Below are positions 10,401 through 18,707 of a DNA stretch of 64,000 nucleotides, piece after piece. Within the stretch, counting starts at the first letter, position 1. Each line of letters begins with the position of its first letter. Below the pieces are notes generated by a model. The model ran no database searches and was not told the origin of the DNA. It was given only the letters and a program-made list of their open reading frames with translations. Location: NCBI RefSeq assembly GCF_008806595.1, contig NZ_VZRB01000036.1, positions 20,432 to 84,431 of the forward strand. Direction: 5' to 3'. This stretch comes from Streptomyces luteolifulvus (lineage in GTDB: Bacteria; Actinomycetota; Actinomycetes; Streptomycetales; Streptomycetaceae). The position numbers and the translations under genes were made by a program.

Positions 10401-11497
10401 ACGTCGATGACGGTGGCATTGCGGTAGCCGCCGAGCGCGGCGCGATGGGGGGCGGTGAAGACGGCCCCGTCGAGTACGACGACGGTGTACGGCTCGTCGC
10501 GGCTGGGGGTGGCGTCGGGCTCGTAGGGCGGCCGGGCGCCGAACTCCTCACCGAGCAGCTGCTCCAGTTCGCCGATGGTTCCGGCGACGAGCCGCAGCGG
10601 CCCGGCGCCGTCGGTCTCGTGGGGGTGCAGGGCGTGCGGGAGCCACTTGGTCCATTCCCAGTGGGTGCGCCGGTCGGGCGCTGCGACGACCGCGATACGC
10701 AGTTCGTCGGGGGCGTGGAAGGTGGCCATCTGGGCGAGGATCGCGCGGACCAGGGCGCGGGACCGGTCGTCGTCGGGGCCGGCCCCGGCCTCGCCCTCGG
10801 TCCGGGTGGTCTCAGCGGCGGCCGAGGAGCCGGCGTCAGCGCCGGTGCGGATCAGGACGTGGGCGAAGCCGCGCAGATGGATGGCGACGGGCTGGTCGGC
10901 GACGGAGCCGTACGCGTGGATGAAGCGGCGCAGCGCGTGGGCGCTGAGCGGTTCGAGGTCCTCGACCGGTTTGGTGGCGAGCGGGGCGAGGCGCACGGCG
11001 AGGCGCTGGGAGCCCAGCGCGATCCGTACGTCGCTGAAGTCGGGGTGGGAGGAGCGTCGTTCCCACAGGCGCGAGGTCCGTACCAGGAAGGGCAGTTCGG
11101 CCGGGTCGGGGTGGCGCCAGGCCAGAGCCTCCTGCTGGCGGAGGATCTCCTTGCGCACCTGCTGCCGCATCTGTGACAGGTAGCGCAGGTAGTCGCGGCG
11201 TTCGCCGGTCAGTTCCTGCTTGCGGTCGGCGTTGCCGCGCATGATCTGGGTGACGACCATGCCGATCGCGGACACGGCCATGGTGCCCATGGCGATGTAC
11301 GTCATCAAGCCGCCGTTGGGGCGCAGGAAGATGAAGACCATGGAGAGCGAGGACAGCGCCATCGGCACCATGGTGATGATGGTGCCCAGGCCGTTCTGCT
11401 TCTCGGGCAGGCCGGGGGGCTCCTGGAGCTGGATCTCGCCGTCCGGCATCTCGGGACCCGGCCGCCGCGGCGGGCGGTTGACTTGCACCACGGTCAA
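7436..11497 (-). CDS. eccC: EccC, FtsK/SpoIIIE-type motor ATPase of the type VII secretion system
   Basis: The 1,353-residue protein has two N-terminal transmembrane helices (about residues 40-85) followed by three FtsK/SpoIIIE ATPase domains, the single-chain EccC layout. Walker A motifs are GATGSGKS (K514), GAPQSGKS (K865) and GDSETGKT (K1148). Domain 1 has a full Walker B (LFVVVDEF). Domain 2 reads FLVIDGW and domain 3 FVLVDDY, so the catalytic Glu is replaced in both; degenerate second and third domains are usual in this family. EccC energises export and recognises WXG100 substrates through its last domain. It is divergent from the eccD/eccB operon across 183 bp and coupled by ATGA to the downstream accessory gene. 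An in-frame start close to the first helix supports the chosen ATG. Confidence 0.96.
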   Translation of the reverse strand: MTVVQVNRPPRRPGPEMPDGEIQLQEPPGLPEKQNGLGTIITMVPMALSSLSMVFIFLRPNGGLMTYIAMGTMAVSAIGMVVTQIMRGNADRKQELTGERRDYLRYLSQMRQQVRKEILRQQEALAWRHPDPAELPFLVRTSRLWERRSSHPDFSDVRIALGSQRLAVRLAPLATKPVEDLEPLSAHALRRFIHAYGSVADQPVAIHLRGFAHVLIRTGADAGSSAAAETTRTEGEAGAGPDDDRSRALVRAILAQMATFHAPDELRIAVVAAPDRRTHWEWTKWLPHALHPHETDGAGPLRLVAGTIGELEQLLGEEFGARPPYEPDATPSRDEPYTVVVLDGAVFTAPHRAALGGYRNATVIDVGSTLEWKHGRLTLRLRITGTPDDPGTLEMVGADRNRKDEITRLGVPDGLTPAATTRLAAAMAPYRLGDSVDAGEPLETDFDLAGLLGIPDLYGFDAKEQWARRNQSNKLRVPLGLGPDGTPIDLDIKESAQGGMGPHGMLIGATGSGKSELLRTLVLALALTHSSEILNFVLVDFKGGATFLGLDGLPHTSAVITNLADEADLVDRMRDALHGEMIRRQELLRAAGNYASLLEYESARATGTPLDPLPTLFVVVDEFSELLSAHRDFMDLFVMIGRLGRSLGVHLLLASQRLDEGRVHQLESHLSYRIGLRTFSAMESRGVLGVPDAYQLPSQPGNGYLRSDISTLTRFKAAYVSGTYRPKRRPAARRSVIEGQVVALGTDYVAPRVLPAAPDPDEETAAEETRTLLDIAAERLVDAGPPAYQVWLPPLDVPPTLDELLPPIGPDPEHGFTAGGEERGTLKVPVGVVDKPFQQVRDLLVADLGGADGHIGIAGAPQSGKSTLIRTLMTALSLTHTPAEVQFYCLDFGGGALSSLRSLPHVGGVTGRHDPDRVVRTVAEVNAVITRREKYFAELGVDSVAAFRRKKAAGELPDDPHGDVFLVIDGWNTLRQDFMDLVQPLTLISQRGLNYGVHLFVGTTRWGEITGALRDQLQTRFELRLGDAVDSVVNMRAAAKVPKMPGRGLTADQMHFLCALPRMDGVGSVHDLGEGVADLVDVVADHWTGPRAPEVRMLPLVLDAADLPEPHGSLRIPLGLEENDVQPLWHDFSQDPHLIVVGDSETGKTNLLKHIATQIMRAYTSDQGRLMLADFRREMYETVPEEYRLGYAVSADPLRQMITGAGKAIANRVPAADITPDRLRLRDWWSGPELFVLVDDYDLVNGSLSAHPFAAVLDNLAQGAEIGLHIIVARSANGAGRGLSDPLLRKLQDVNTPAVLLSCPPTEGHLFGSTKPKVLPTGRALHITRRRTVQLQTPLLDPDGRTAQNGHPG

Positions 11498-11680
11498 CGA
11501 ACAACGCTCCTCACGCCTGGCGGCCGATTCCGTGCGGTTTCCTCGTCAGTCGGGAACGGATGGGAGGTACGGAACGGTTCACCGCGTCCGTACGGTGACT
11601 TCGGGTGAACCCCGGCGGCGGGCAGGCGCGTTGACCACAGCGGCGAGGAGGGAGCCGAGGAACAGGGAACGGGGAACGGC

Positions 11681-12073
11681 GTGCGCGTGTACTACGAGAA
11701 CGACGAGGACGATGAGGGGTGCGAGATGCGGGCGCTGCTGCGCGGGTGGCTGTCGGACGTCTGCCCTGAGGACGGGGATCCACTCGGCGGGGCCATCACC
11801 GGGCTGGACGTGCCGGAGGCCCCCGCGTCCGAGGTGGCGGACGTGCTCGCCCGGCTGCTCGGGCCCGTTTGCGGGGCCGACGCGCCGGAACCGGAGGCAC
11901 GGCTGATCGCACGCACGCTCGTGGTCGACGAGCATCCGTCGGCGGCCCGCTGGAGCGGGAGCGAGCGGCGGTCGGTGGCCGAGCTGGCGGCCGTGCTCGT
12001 GGCGCGGTACGGCGAGGAGGGCGTCGAGGCGCTCGTGCGGGAGCTGCGGGGCGAGCCGCGTGCGGGCGGCTGA
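11681..12073 (+). CDS. Small acidic protein at the head of the eccD operon
   Basis: The 130-residue acidic protein begins at a GTG (VRVYYENDEDDEGCEM). A second in-frame start (ATG, 11726) has an equally plausible ribosome site (AGGGG) and would give 115 residues. It has no signal peptide, membrane segment or motif I recognise; it looks helical and is rich in Ala, Glu and Val. It is the first plus-strand gene of the T7SS cluster, divergent from eccC and 82 bp before eccD. Its codon pattern is that of a real Streptomyces gene. The position suggests a cytosolic T7SS accessory role, but nothing in the sequence shows what it does. Confidence 0.7.
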   Translation: MRVYYENDEDDEGCEMRALLRGWLSDVCPEDGDPLGGAITGLDVPEAPASEVADVLARLLGPVCGADAPEPEARLIARTLVVDEHPSAARWSGSERRSVAELAAVLVARYGEEGVEALVRELRGEPRAGG

Positions 12074-12155
12074 ACCCGCTGCCGGGGCGCTTCCGTTCCC
12101 CTGTCCGCCGAGGGCGTTCCGGCCTCGGCGGGACAGCAGGAAGGACACGCGGACA

Positions 12156-13535
12156 GTGAGCGGTAGCGCGGCGGCGGGGCTGTGCCGGTTGAGGTTCCAC
12201 GGGCCGCACAAGGTGGTGGAGCTCTCCGTACCGGCCGACGTGCCCCTGGCGGATCTGTTGCCGACCATCGTCGGCTACTGCGGCGACGACCTGGACGAGA
12301 GGGCCGTCGAGGCGGGCGGATGGGTGCTCCAGCGGCTCGGTGAGGAGCCGCTGGACGAGGAGCGGGCGGCGGAGGCCCTGGGGCTGCGCGACGGCGAGCG
12401 TCTCTACCTGCGGATGCGCCGCGAGGCGCTGCCGGAGGTGCACTTCGACGACATCGTCGACGGCGTGGCGTCCGGGCTGGAGCGGCGCGGCGGCGGCTGG
12501 CACCCCGCCCTCACCCACCACATGGCCCTCGGCGTCGCGCTGCTCGCGCTGGCGGGCGGTTTCGCCCTCCTGGCCCTCTCCGGCGGGCTCGGTTCGCTGC
12601 GGGTGGTCGCGGCGGCCGGCATCGGGGGCCTGCTGCTGCTCGGCGCGGGCAGCGCCGCACGGGCTGTGGGCGACGCGGGGGCGGGTACGGCGCTCGGTAC
12701 GGCGGCGGTGCCCTATCTGGCGCTGAGCGGGGCGCTGCTGCCGGCCGGGGGGAGCGACCTGACGGCCGCCCGGCTGCTCGCGGGCGGTTCGGCGGCGGCC
12801 GGTGCGTCGGTCCTGGCGCTGGCGTCCGTGGCCTGTTCGACGCCCTTGTTCCTCGGGCTGCTCGTCACCTCGGTCACCGCGTCGGCGGCGGGGGCGCTCG
12901 TCCTGGCGGGGCTCTCGGCCTCGGAGACGGCGGGGGCGCTGGCCGTGCTCGTGGTGGCGTTCGGGGCGTTCCTGCCCGGCTTCGCCTTTCGGCTCTCGGG
13001 GCTGAAGCTCCCCGCACTGCCGCGCCGGGCCGCGGAGTTGCAGGAGGACATCGAGCCGTACCCGGCGCAGGACGTCGTGGACCGCAGCGCCGTGGCCGAC
13101 GGCTATCTGACCGCCTTCCATGGGGTGACCGGCGCGGTGTGCGCCGCCTGCCTCACGCTGCTGGCGCCCGCGCCCGGCTGGGCCGCGGCGGCGCTGGCCG
13201 CCGTGCTGTCGCTGCTGCTGATCCTGCACGTCCGGGAGGTCGGCTCCCGGTGGCAGCGCCTGGCCCTGATCCTGCCTGGCGTGTACGGGCTCACCCTGCT
13301 CGCGACCGGGTGGGCGCTCTCTTTCGGCCCGACGGGCCGGCTGGGTCTGCTGACGGGCCTGGTGGCGGCCGCCGCGGCGCTCGCGATCATCTCGTGGACG
13401 TTGCCGGGGCGGCGACTGCTGCCGTACTGGGGGCGGGCCGCCGACCTGCTGCACAGTGCGCTGGCGCTCAGCCTGATCCCGCTGGCGCTGACCGAGGCCG
13501 GGGTGTTCGCGTGGGCGCGCGCGCTCAACGGTTGA
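12156..13535 (+). CDS. eccD: EccD, T7SS membrane channel component with ubiquitin-like domain
   Basis: The 459-residue protein starts at a GTG with AAGGA about eleven bases upstream. Residues about 8-90 form a YukD/ubiquitin-like domain (LCRLRFHGPHKVVELSVPAD), followed by an amphipathic linker and roughly eleven hydrophobic helices from about residue 125 to the end. A basic/acidic loop (LPRRAAELQEDIEPYP) sits in the middle, as in known EccD proteins. EccD dimers line the inner-membrane pore of ESX systems. It lies 58 bp before eccB, in the same operon. Confidence 0.95.
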   Translation: MSGSAAAGLCRLRFHGPHKVVELSVPADVPLADLLPTIVGYCGDDLDERAVEAGGWVLQRLGEEPLDEERAAEALGLRDGERLYLRMRREALPEVHFDDIVDGVASGLERRGGGWHPALTHHMALGVALLALAGGFALLALSGGLGSLRVVAAAGIGGLLLLGAGSAARAVGDAGAGTALGTAAVPYLALSGALLPAGGSDLTAARLLAGGSAAAGASVLALASVACSTPLFLGLLVTSVTASAAGALVLAGLSASETAGALAVLVVAFGAFLPGFAFRLSGLKLPALPRRAAELQEDIEPYPAQDVVDRSAVADGYLTAFHGVTGAVCAACLTLLAPAPGWAAAALAAVLSLLLILHVREVGSRWQRLALILPGVYGLTLLATGWALSFGPTGRLGLLTGLVAAAAALAIISWTLPGRRLLPYWGRAADLLHSALALSLIPLALTEAGVFAWARALNG

Positions 13536-13593
13536 GCGGCGCGCCCGCGAACACGCCCGGCCCCCGACGTACCTTTCCCACCGAGGAGTTCAC

Positions 13594-15051
13594 ATGCAGT
13601 CCAGACGCGACCAGGTACAGGCCCACCTGTTCGTGATGAGCAGGCTCGGGGCCGGGATGCTGCGGGGCGAGCCCGACGCGCTGGACCTCGCGCCCCGGCG
13701 GACCACCCGAGGGGTGCGTTCCGGACTGTTCATCGCCGTGATCATCGCCCTGGTCATGGGCCTGTACGGAGCGATCAAGCCGGGCGGCGCGACGGGCTGG
13801 GCCAAGCCGGGGACCCTGGTGGTCGTCAAGGAGACGGGCGCCCGGTACCTGTTCGTCGGCGGGGAGCTGCGGCCGGTGCTCAACCAGGCCAGTGCCCGGC
13901 TCGTGGCCGGGGACAAGATGACCGTCACGCAGGTCGGCCTGAGCTCGCTCGGGGCGGTGCCGCGCGGCGGGCCGGTGGGGATCGTGGGCGCGCCGGACGG
14001 GCTTCCGGCCGCGTCCGCGCTGGACCGGGACGACTGGCTGGTGTGCGGTCTGATCCAGGCCACGGCGTCGGGGCGGCCCGGCCCGGTGGTCGCGGTGGCC
14101 GTCGGCTCGGCGGGCGCGGGTCGGGCGCTGGGCCCCGGTCAGGGGGTCCTGGTGACCGACTCGGACGGCACCGAGCACGTGCTGTGGCAGGGGAGGCGGC
14201 TCCGGTTGGGCGCGGGCACGGGTACGGCGCTCGGCTACGGCAGGGCCACCCCGTTCCCGGTGGCGGCGTCCTACCTCAATTCCCTTCCCGCGGGCCCCGA
14301 TCTGGCCCTGCCGGAGATCGCGGGGCGTGGCACGGCCGGTCCCGCTCTGGCCGGGCGGGAGACCAGGATCGGCCAGCTCTTCACGGGCCCGGACGGCGAA
14401 CCGTACGTCCTGACCCTCAAGGGCCTGGCGGCGCTCGACCGCACCCATTTCGAGCTGCTGCGCGGCGACCCGCGCACGCAGCGCGAGGCTTACGCAGGGG
14501 CGCCGGCGACCGCCGTGGCGGTGGGCGCCGCCGATCTGGCCGCCCACTCGGCGCCGGCCGGGACTCTGCCGAACGCGGGCCTTCCGGCGACGCCGCCGAA
14601 GCTGGTGGAGCCGGGTGCCGGGCAGGGCGTGTGCACGGCGGTGCGGCCCTCGGCGGACGGCGGGCCCGGCACCCTGGTGACCGTGACCGACGCGGCGGCG
14701 GTCGCGGGCCGGCCGGTGACGCCCCAGCCGGGCGTGACGGCGGCGTGCGGCATGGCGGACCTGGTCTCGGTGCGACCCGGGGGCGGCGCGCTGGTGCGGG
14801 CGCTGTCCGGGGCGGGCGCGGCCGGGGCGACATACCTGGTCGCGGACAACGGTGTGAAGTACCCGCTGCCGACACCGGAGTCCGTGAAAGCCCTCGGCTA
14901 CGCGGGCGCGACGGCGATGGGGGTGCCCGCGACGCTGCTGACCATGCTGCCGTCGGGGCCGGCCCTGGATCCGTCGGCGCTGGCGGCGGCGGGGGTGGTC
15001 GACGCGACGGTGGGCGTTCCGGCTCCGGTCTGCCCCGGTGCGAAGTCGTAG
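13594..15051 (+). CDS. eccB: EccB, T7SS membrane-anchored periplasmic component
   Basis: The 485-residue protein opens with the conserved EccB start (MQSRRDQVQAHLFVMSRL) behind a strong GAGGAG ribosome site. A short cytosolic part is followed by one transmembrane helix (SGLFIAVIIALVMGLYGAI, about residues 44-62). The remainder is a long extracytoplasmic region with repeated segments and paired cysteines (CGLIQA, CTAVRP, CGMADL, VCPG), consistent with the R-domain fold. EccB links the membrane complex to the outer side in ESX systems. It ends in a periplasmic Pro/Gly tail. Two WXG100-type genes follow. Confidence 0.95.
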   Translation: MQSRRDQVQAHLFVMSRLGAGMLRGEPDALDLAPRRTTRGVRSGLFIAVIIALVMGLYGAIKPGGATGWAKPGTLVVVKETGARYLFVGGELRPVLNQASARLVAGDKMTVTQVGLSSLGAVPRGGPVGIVGAPDGLPAASALDRDDWLVCGLIQATASGRPGPVVAVAVGSAGAGRALGPGQGVLVTDSDGTEHVLWQGRRLRLGAGTGTALGYGRATPFPVAASYLNSLPAGPDLALPEIAGRGTAGPALAGRETRIGQLFTGPDGEPYVLTLKGLAALDRTHFELLRGDPRTQREAYAGAPATAVAVGAADLAAHSAPAGTLPNAGLPATPPKLVEPGAGQGVCTAVRPSADGGPGTLVTVTDAAAVAGRPVTPQPGVTAACGMADLVSVRPGGGALVRALSGAGAAGATYLVADNGVKYPLPTPESVKALGYAGATAMGVPATLLTMLPSGPALDPSALAAAGVVDATVGVPAPVCPGAKS

Positions 15052-15157
15052 AACGCGAAGAACCGCGACGGCCGCCGAGCGGCGGTGAACCCCGCGCCGT
15101 GAACGGCCCGTTCCCTCTGTCGGGAACCCAACCGACCGTACGATCCAAGGAGATCAG

Positions 15158-15493
15158 GTGTCCGACACTTCCCCCGGCCTCAAGGTTTCGTCAGCGGTAC
15201 TCACCAGGACCATCAACGAACTGGATGAGCACCTCAGCACGATGGAGCGGGCCTACACCGAGTCCGAGGACATCGCGCGGCAGGTCGCGCAGAGCATGCG
15301 GTCCACCGCCGGAACCAAGTTCATCGCGAAGATCGAGAACTGGCAGCGCGGTTACCGCACGGTGATGGCCGAGTACAAGGACCTCCTGGAGGCCGTCGGC
15401 ATCACCAGCAAGGTCATGACGGACACCGCCGGTGAGGCGGACGCCAACATGGACCTGTGGACCGGCGACGTCTACGACATTCTCGGCAAGTGA
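15158..15493 (+). CDS. WXG100-family (Esx-like) protein, first of the pair
   Basis: This 111-residue, helix-rich protein has an excellent ribosome site (AAGGAG) before a GTG start. Length, lack of signal peptide and two predicted helices match EsxA/EsxB-type T7SS substrates. The central turn that is normally W-x-G reads NWQRGY, so a Trp is kept but the spacing to Gly is one residue longer. It is followed 64 bp downstream by a second WXG100-sized gene, the usual arrangement for a heterodimer. Both lie just after eccB. Export through EccC is the likely role. No C-terminal YxxxD/E is clear, although VYDILGK ends the protein. Confidence 0.85.
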   Translation: MSDTSPGLKVSSAVLTRTINELDEHLSTMERAYTESEDIARQVAQSMRSTAGTKFIAKIENWQRGYRTVMAEYKDLLEAVGITSKVMTDTAGEADANMDLWTGDVYDILGK

Positions 15494-15557
15494 CCCCGGG
15501 CGACGGCTCCCCTCTCCCCCGCCTCCCCCTTCTTCCTCTCCTCCGTAAGGAACGCGC

Positions 15558-15854
15558 ATGAGCGACATGGACATGGACATCAAGCATGGCGAACTCGAAG
15601 ACGCCAATGCCCATATGAAGCAGGTCGCCGCCACCATGGACTCGGCCCTGGACGCCGTCATGGCGCGCCTCGAAGCCATCCGGTCCGAGTTCACCGGTGA
15701 GGCGGCCAAGGAGTTCGCGGAGTTCAAGCAGGCCGTGCACAGTCTGGACGCCAACCTGTCGCATCAGTTCGACAAGGGCGCGGACCTGCTGGCGGACGCC
15801 CACAACATCATCCGCAACGGCGACCGCAGAAGCGCCTACCACTTCCAGCGCTGA
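15558..15854 (+). CDS. WXG100-family (Esx-like) protein, second of the pair
   Basis: This 98-residue protein with an AAGGA ribosome site is almost entirely helical and has no signal peptide. The helix-turn-helix centre reads EFTGEAAKEF, that is, the WXG tryptophan is replaced by Phe with the Gly kept (FTG), a common variation. It ends in SAYHFQR. Size, position after eccB and pairing with the gene at 15158 support an EsxA/EsxB-like dimer partner. The absence of a canonical motif keeps me from choosing which of the two is the EsxB-like partner that carries the EccC signal. Confidence 0.85.
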   Translation: MSDMDMDIKHGELEDANAHMKQVAATMDSALDAVMARLEAIRSEFTGEAAKEFAEFKQAVHSLDANLSHQFDKGADLLADAHNIIRNGDRRSAYHFQR

Positions 15855-16005
15855 GCACTTCCCCGGAACCCGGCCCGCCGCCCTTCGCCGGTGCGCCGGG
15901 TTCCGTGGTTCCCGGGCCGGTCTGAACCCCGGTGTGGGGGGCTTCCGTTCTCCGTGGCGGACGACCCGGACGACGGACGACCGAGATTTCGGCAGGAGAG
16001 CACTC

Positions 16006-16431
16006 ATGGGGACCCAGAAGGACGAGAAGGTCACGTCGATCACGGACGACGTGCTGCGCGACTACGCGTGGAAGTTCGACACGCTGCTCAGGGACTTCCA
16101 GGACCCGTCCGTGATGGCCCTGCTCTCCTGGGAGAAGGGCACCGGCGACAGCAAGCTCCTGGTGGGGAACGTCAAGGAACTGCCCAGCGCCCTGTCCGTG
16201 CAGGAGGGGTTCGCGTCGCTGTGCAAGGAGCTGAACAGCGCGCTGGAAGCATTCCGCAAGATCGCCAAGTCGGCCAACCTCGACCTGATGTTCGTCAAGC
16301 AGACCTTCCAGAACTCCGACGACGAGTCCGTCGACGTCACCGAGATGTGGGAGATCCTCAACGACATCCAGCGGAACGCCGGCTCGGGCACCGGCACGGG
16401 CACCGGCAACCCCGCCCCGACCGGCAAGTAG
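16006..16431 (+). CDS. T7SS-locus helical protein with Gly/Thr tail (unknown)
   Basis: This 141-residue protein starts at an ATG behind a GGAGAG ribosome site. It is mostly helical (residues about 10-125) and ends in a short GTGTGTGN-type flexible tail. There is no signal peptide or membrane segment. It sits between the WXG100 pair and the large WXG protein, with short spacers on both sides, so it is co-transcribed. It could be a diverged WXG100-like substrate or a cytosolic chaperone; neither can be shown. A Trp near residue 115 (VTEMWEILNDI) is the only notable residue. Confidence 0.75.
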   Translation: MGTQKDEKVTSITDDVLRDYAWKFDTLLRDFQDPSVMALLSWEKGTGDSKLLVGNVKELPSALSVQEGFASLCKELNSALEAFRKIAKSANLDLMFVKQTFQNSDDESVDVTEMWEILNDIQRNAGSGTGTGTGNPAPTGK

Positions 16432-16471
16432 CGCGAACGCCGACGCCTCCGGAAGGGATTCCCGAGCACCC

Positions 16472-18658
16472 ATGGCAACCTTCACCTGGGAACAGGCCAT
16501 CAAGGTCCTTCTGCCCGACACCAACACGCTGACGACCCGCGAGGCGGCAACGTCCGAGAAGTGGGTGTCCCAAGACACCGTCCACGTCGAGATCGTGACC
16601 GGCGACGGCACGTCCCTGGCCGCAAAGTACGACGTCTCTCACATCATCCCCCTCACCCACGGGGAAAACCCGCACGGCTGGTCGGACCTTTCCTGCGTGA
16701 TCGGGTTCAACCTGGACTGGAAGAACGTCCTGGACAACACCCAGTCCAAGTACAACCTGTTCCAGGCCGACTCCCGCAGGGCCATCGGGAACCTGCTGTT
16801 CTCTAGCACGCACAGTTCGGGAGCCGTCAGCCTCCCCTCCTTCGACTCCGCGGCGGACGTGATCCACGGTGCCCACTCCTGGCTGGCGAAGTGGGTCCCA
16901 ATCCTCAAGCGCTGGGAGGAGGGGGTCGACGCCGACGAGAGCGAGTGGAAGGGCAGCGCGGCCGGAGCTTTCAGGAAGTTCCTCGACATCGTCCACATAG
17001 AGATGAGCAAGGTCCAGCTCGACCTTGCCCAGCCCATACCCGCGGCGGACGCCACCGGCTATCCGGACACGTTCGACTTCTCTGGCAAGAGTGGCTACGA
17101 GAAGCTCATCGCCGACGCCAAGCAGCAGCTCAGCACCTCTCTCCTCGGGATGTACAACGCGCTTGACCAGTGGTGGTGGCCGCCGGGCTCACAGGAGATG
17201 GGCCACGACGCCAGCCCGGTGTGGCGCATGCGTGACGCGTTCGAAGCGGTCATGTCCAGCGCCACGTGCACCTTCACGTGGAGGTACCAGAGTGCCGGCA
17301 ACAACGGCACAGGCTACTACTACCCCGAGAACCCGAAGGTCGTCGACAACAGTGGATCCGACGTCACCCAGAAATTCTGGCTCGACGGCGTCGAAATCGC
17401 CGCCAAGAAGACGTGGCTGGAGAAACTGAAGACACTCGACGACGCGGCGCAGAAATACATGAGCGCGCTGGACACCGCGTACCTGGCGCTCGGAGGATCA
17501 CTGCGCGAGGGCGTCTATCAGCCCCGTTTCCAGATGCCTACCGGCGGCGGCGCGGGCCCGGACCCCGAAGCTCCCCCCGGAAAGGGCGGGGGCGGCACGG
17601 GTGGAGGTGCCGGAGACATCGAAGGCATCGGAAAGGGCGGGTCGGACGGCGACGGCGGCATCGGAGGGGGGACCGGCGGCGGCACGGGCGGTCCGAAGTC
17701 CGGGCTTCCCGACTTCCTCCCCGGCAGCGGGAAGGGCGGCGGGCCGGGGTACCAGCCGCCGAGCACCCTGCCCGGGTCCGGCTCGTCGGGCGGCGGCGCC
17801 CCGCTGCTCGACAAGAACGGCAAGCCGGTCCTGGGCGCGGACGGCCAGCCCGTCCTGCTGCCGCCGGGCTCCCGCATCGGCAAGGACGGCAAGGTCTACG
17901 ACAAGAACGGCAAGCCGGTCCTGGGGTCGAACGGCAAGCAGGTCGTCGCCCCGCCCGGCGCCAAGGTGGGACAGCCGCAGCCCACCCCCGACGACCTGCC
18001 GGGCAAGGGTCTGCCGGGGTCCAACTACGACCAGATCCTGCTCCCCGAGGATGCGAAGATCCTCCCGGACGGCACCGTGGTCGACGCCAAGGGCAAGCCG
18101 GTACTCGACTCCAACGGCAACCCGTACGCGCTGCCCAAGGGCGCCACGATCAAGGACGGCGTCGTCGTCGACGCGAACGGCAAGCCCCTCAGCCGCGCGT
18201 ACCAGCTGCTGACGAACTCCGAGCACGCCCTCACCTCCCGCCCCACACCGCACACCACGACCAGCGGCGGTCCGGCCGGCACCGACGGCAGACTCCTGGA
18301 CCACTTCGGACGCGGAAGCGGCGGCACGGGGAGCGGCTCGAAGAACTTCACCGGCTCGGGGACCGGCGGCACCACCCTGTTCGGCGACCGGGCGGCGCGC
18401 TCCGCCGGGCTTCCCGAGACGGCCGCCGGCGCCACCGCCTCGGCCGGCGGGGACACCGGCGGGACGCACGCGTCCGGCGGTACGGGCGGCGGCACGCAGA
18501 GCGCGTATCCCCCCATGATGCCGCCGATGAACCCCGGCGCGGCCGGCGGCGCCCAGCCCAACCAGGGCAAGGACCGGCAGCGCACCACCTGGCTCACCGA
18601 GGACGAGGACACCTGGGGCACCGACACCGGCTCCGTCAGCGGGGTCATCGGCCGCTGA
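16472..18658 (+). CDS. Large WXG-motif T7SS substrate candidate with Gly-rich and KNGKPVLG-type repeats
   Basis: The 728-residue protein has a helical N-terminal half (about 1-350) with a WXG motif in ESEWKGSAAGAF (near residue 163). A Gly-rich spacer follows (about 355-440), then a repeat region around 445-575 with units such as KNGKPVLGADGQPV, KNGKPVLGSNGKQV and AKGKPVLDSNGNPY. A Gly/Ser/Thr-rich tail ends with TTWLTEDEDTWG, an acidic Trp-containing ending I associate with Streptomyces T7SS-linked proteins (memory). There is no signal peptide. The layout (helical hairpin plus long low-complexity tail) parallels mycobacterial PPE/EspB-like substrates. The repeats look like extended beta hairpins of a surface or matrix protein. 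It belongs to the same operon. Confidence 0.8.
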   Translation: MATFTWEQAIKVLLPDTNTLTTREAATSEKWVSQDTVHVEIVTGDGTSLAAKYDVSHIIPLTHGENPHGWSDLSCVIGFNLDWKNVLDNTQSKYNLFQADSRRAIGNLLFSSTHSSGAVSLPSFDSAADVIHGAHSWLAKWVPILKRWEEGVDADESEWKGSAAGAFRKFLDIVHIEMSKVQLDLAQPIPAADATGYPDTFDFSGKSGYEKLIADAKQQLSTSLLGMYNALDQWWWPPGSQEMGHDASPVWRMRDAFEAVMSSATCTFTWRYQSAGNNGTGYYYPENPKVVDNSGSDVTQKFWLDGVEIAAKKTWLEKLKTLDDAAQKYMSALDTAYLALGGSLREGVYQPRFQMPTGGGAGPDPEAPPGKGGGGTGGGAGDIEGIGKGGSDGDGGIGGGTGGGTGGPKSGLPDFLPGSGKGGGPGYQPPSTLPGSGSSGGGAPLLDKNGKPVLGADGQPVLLPPGSRIGKDGKVYDKNGKPVLGSNGKQVVAPPGAKVGQPQPTPDDLPGKGLPGSNYDQILLPEDAKILPDGTVVDAKGKPVLDSNGNPYALPKGATIKDGVVVDANGKPLSRAYQLLTNSEHALTSRPTPHTTTSGGPAGTDGRLLDHFGRGSGGTGSGSKNFTGSGTGGTTLFGDRAARSAGLPETAAGATASAGGDTGGTHASGGTGGGTQSAYPPMMPPMNPGAAGGAQPNQGKDRQRTTWLTEDEDTWGTDTGSVSGVIGR

Positions 18659-18707
18659 CACCCACCCGCGTGCGACACACCTCTTCCCCTCTCACGAAAG
18701 GCGGCCC

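Noticed and set aside
7283..11176. A 1,297-codon plus-strand open frame opposite eccC
   Set aside because: It is an antisense shadow of eccC caused by high GC in third positions; its composition (Gly/Val/Asp/Arg) has no domains, and eccC is unambiguous.
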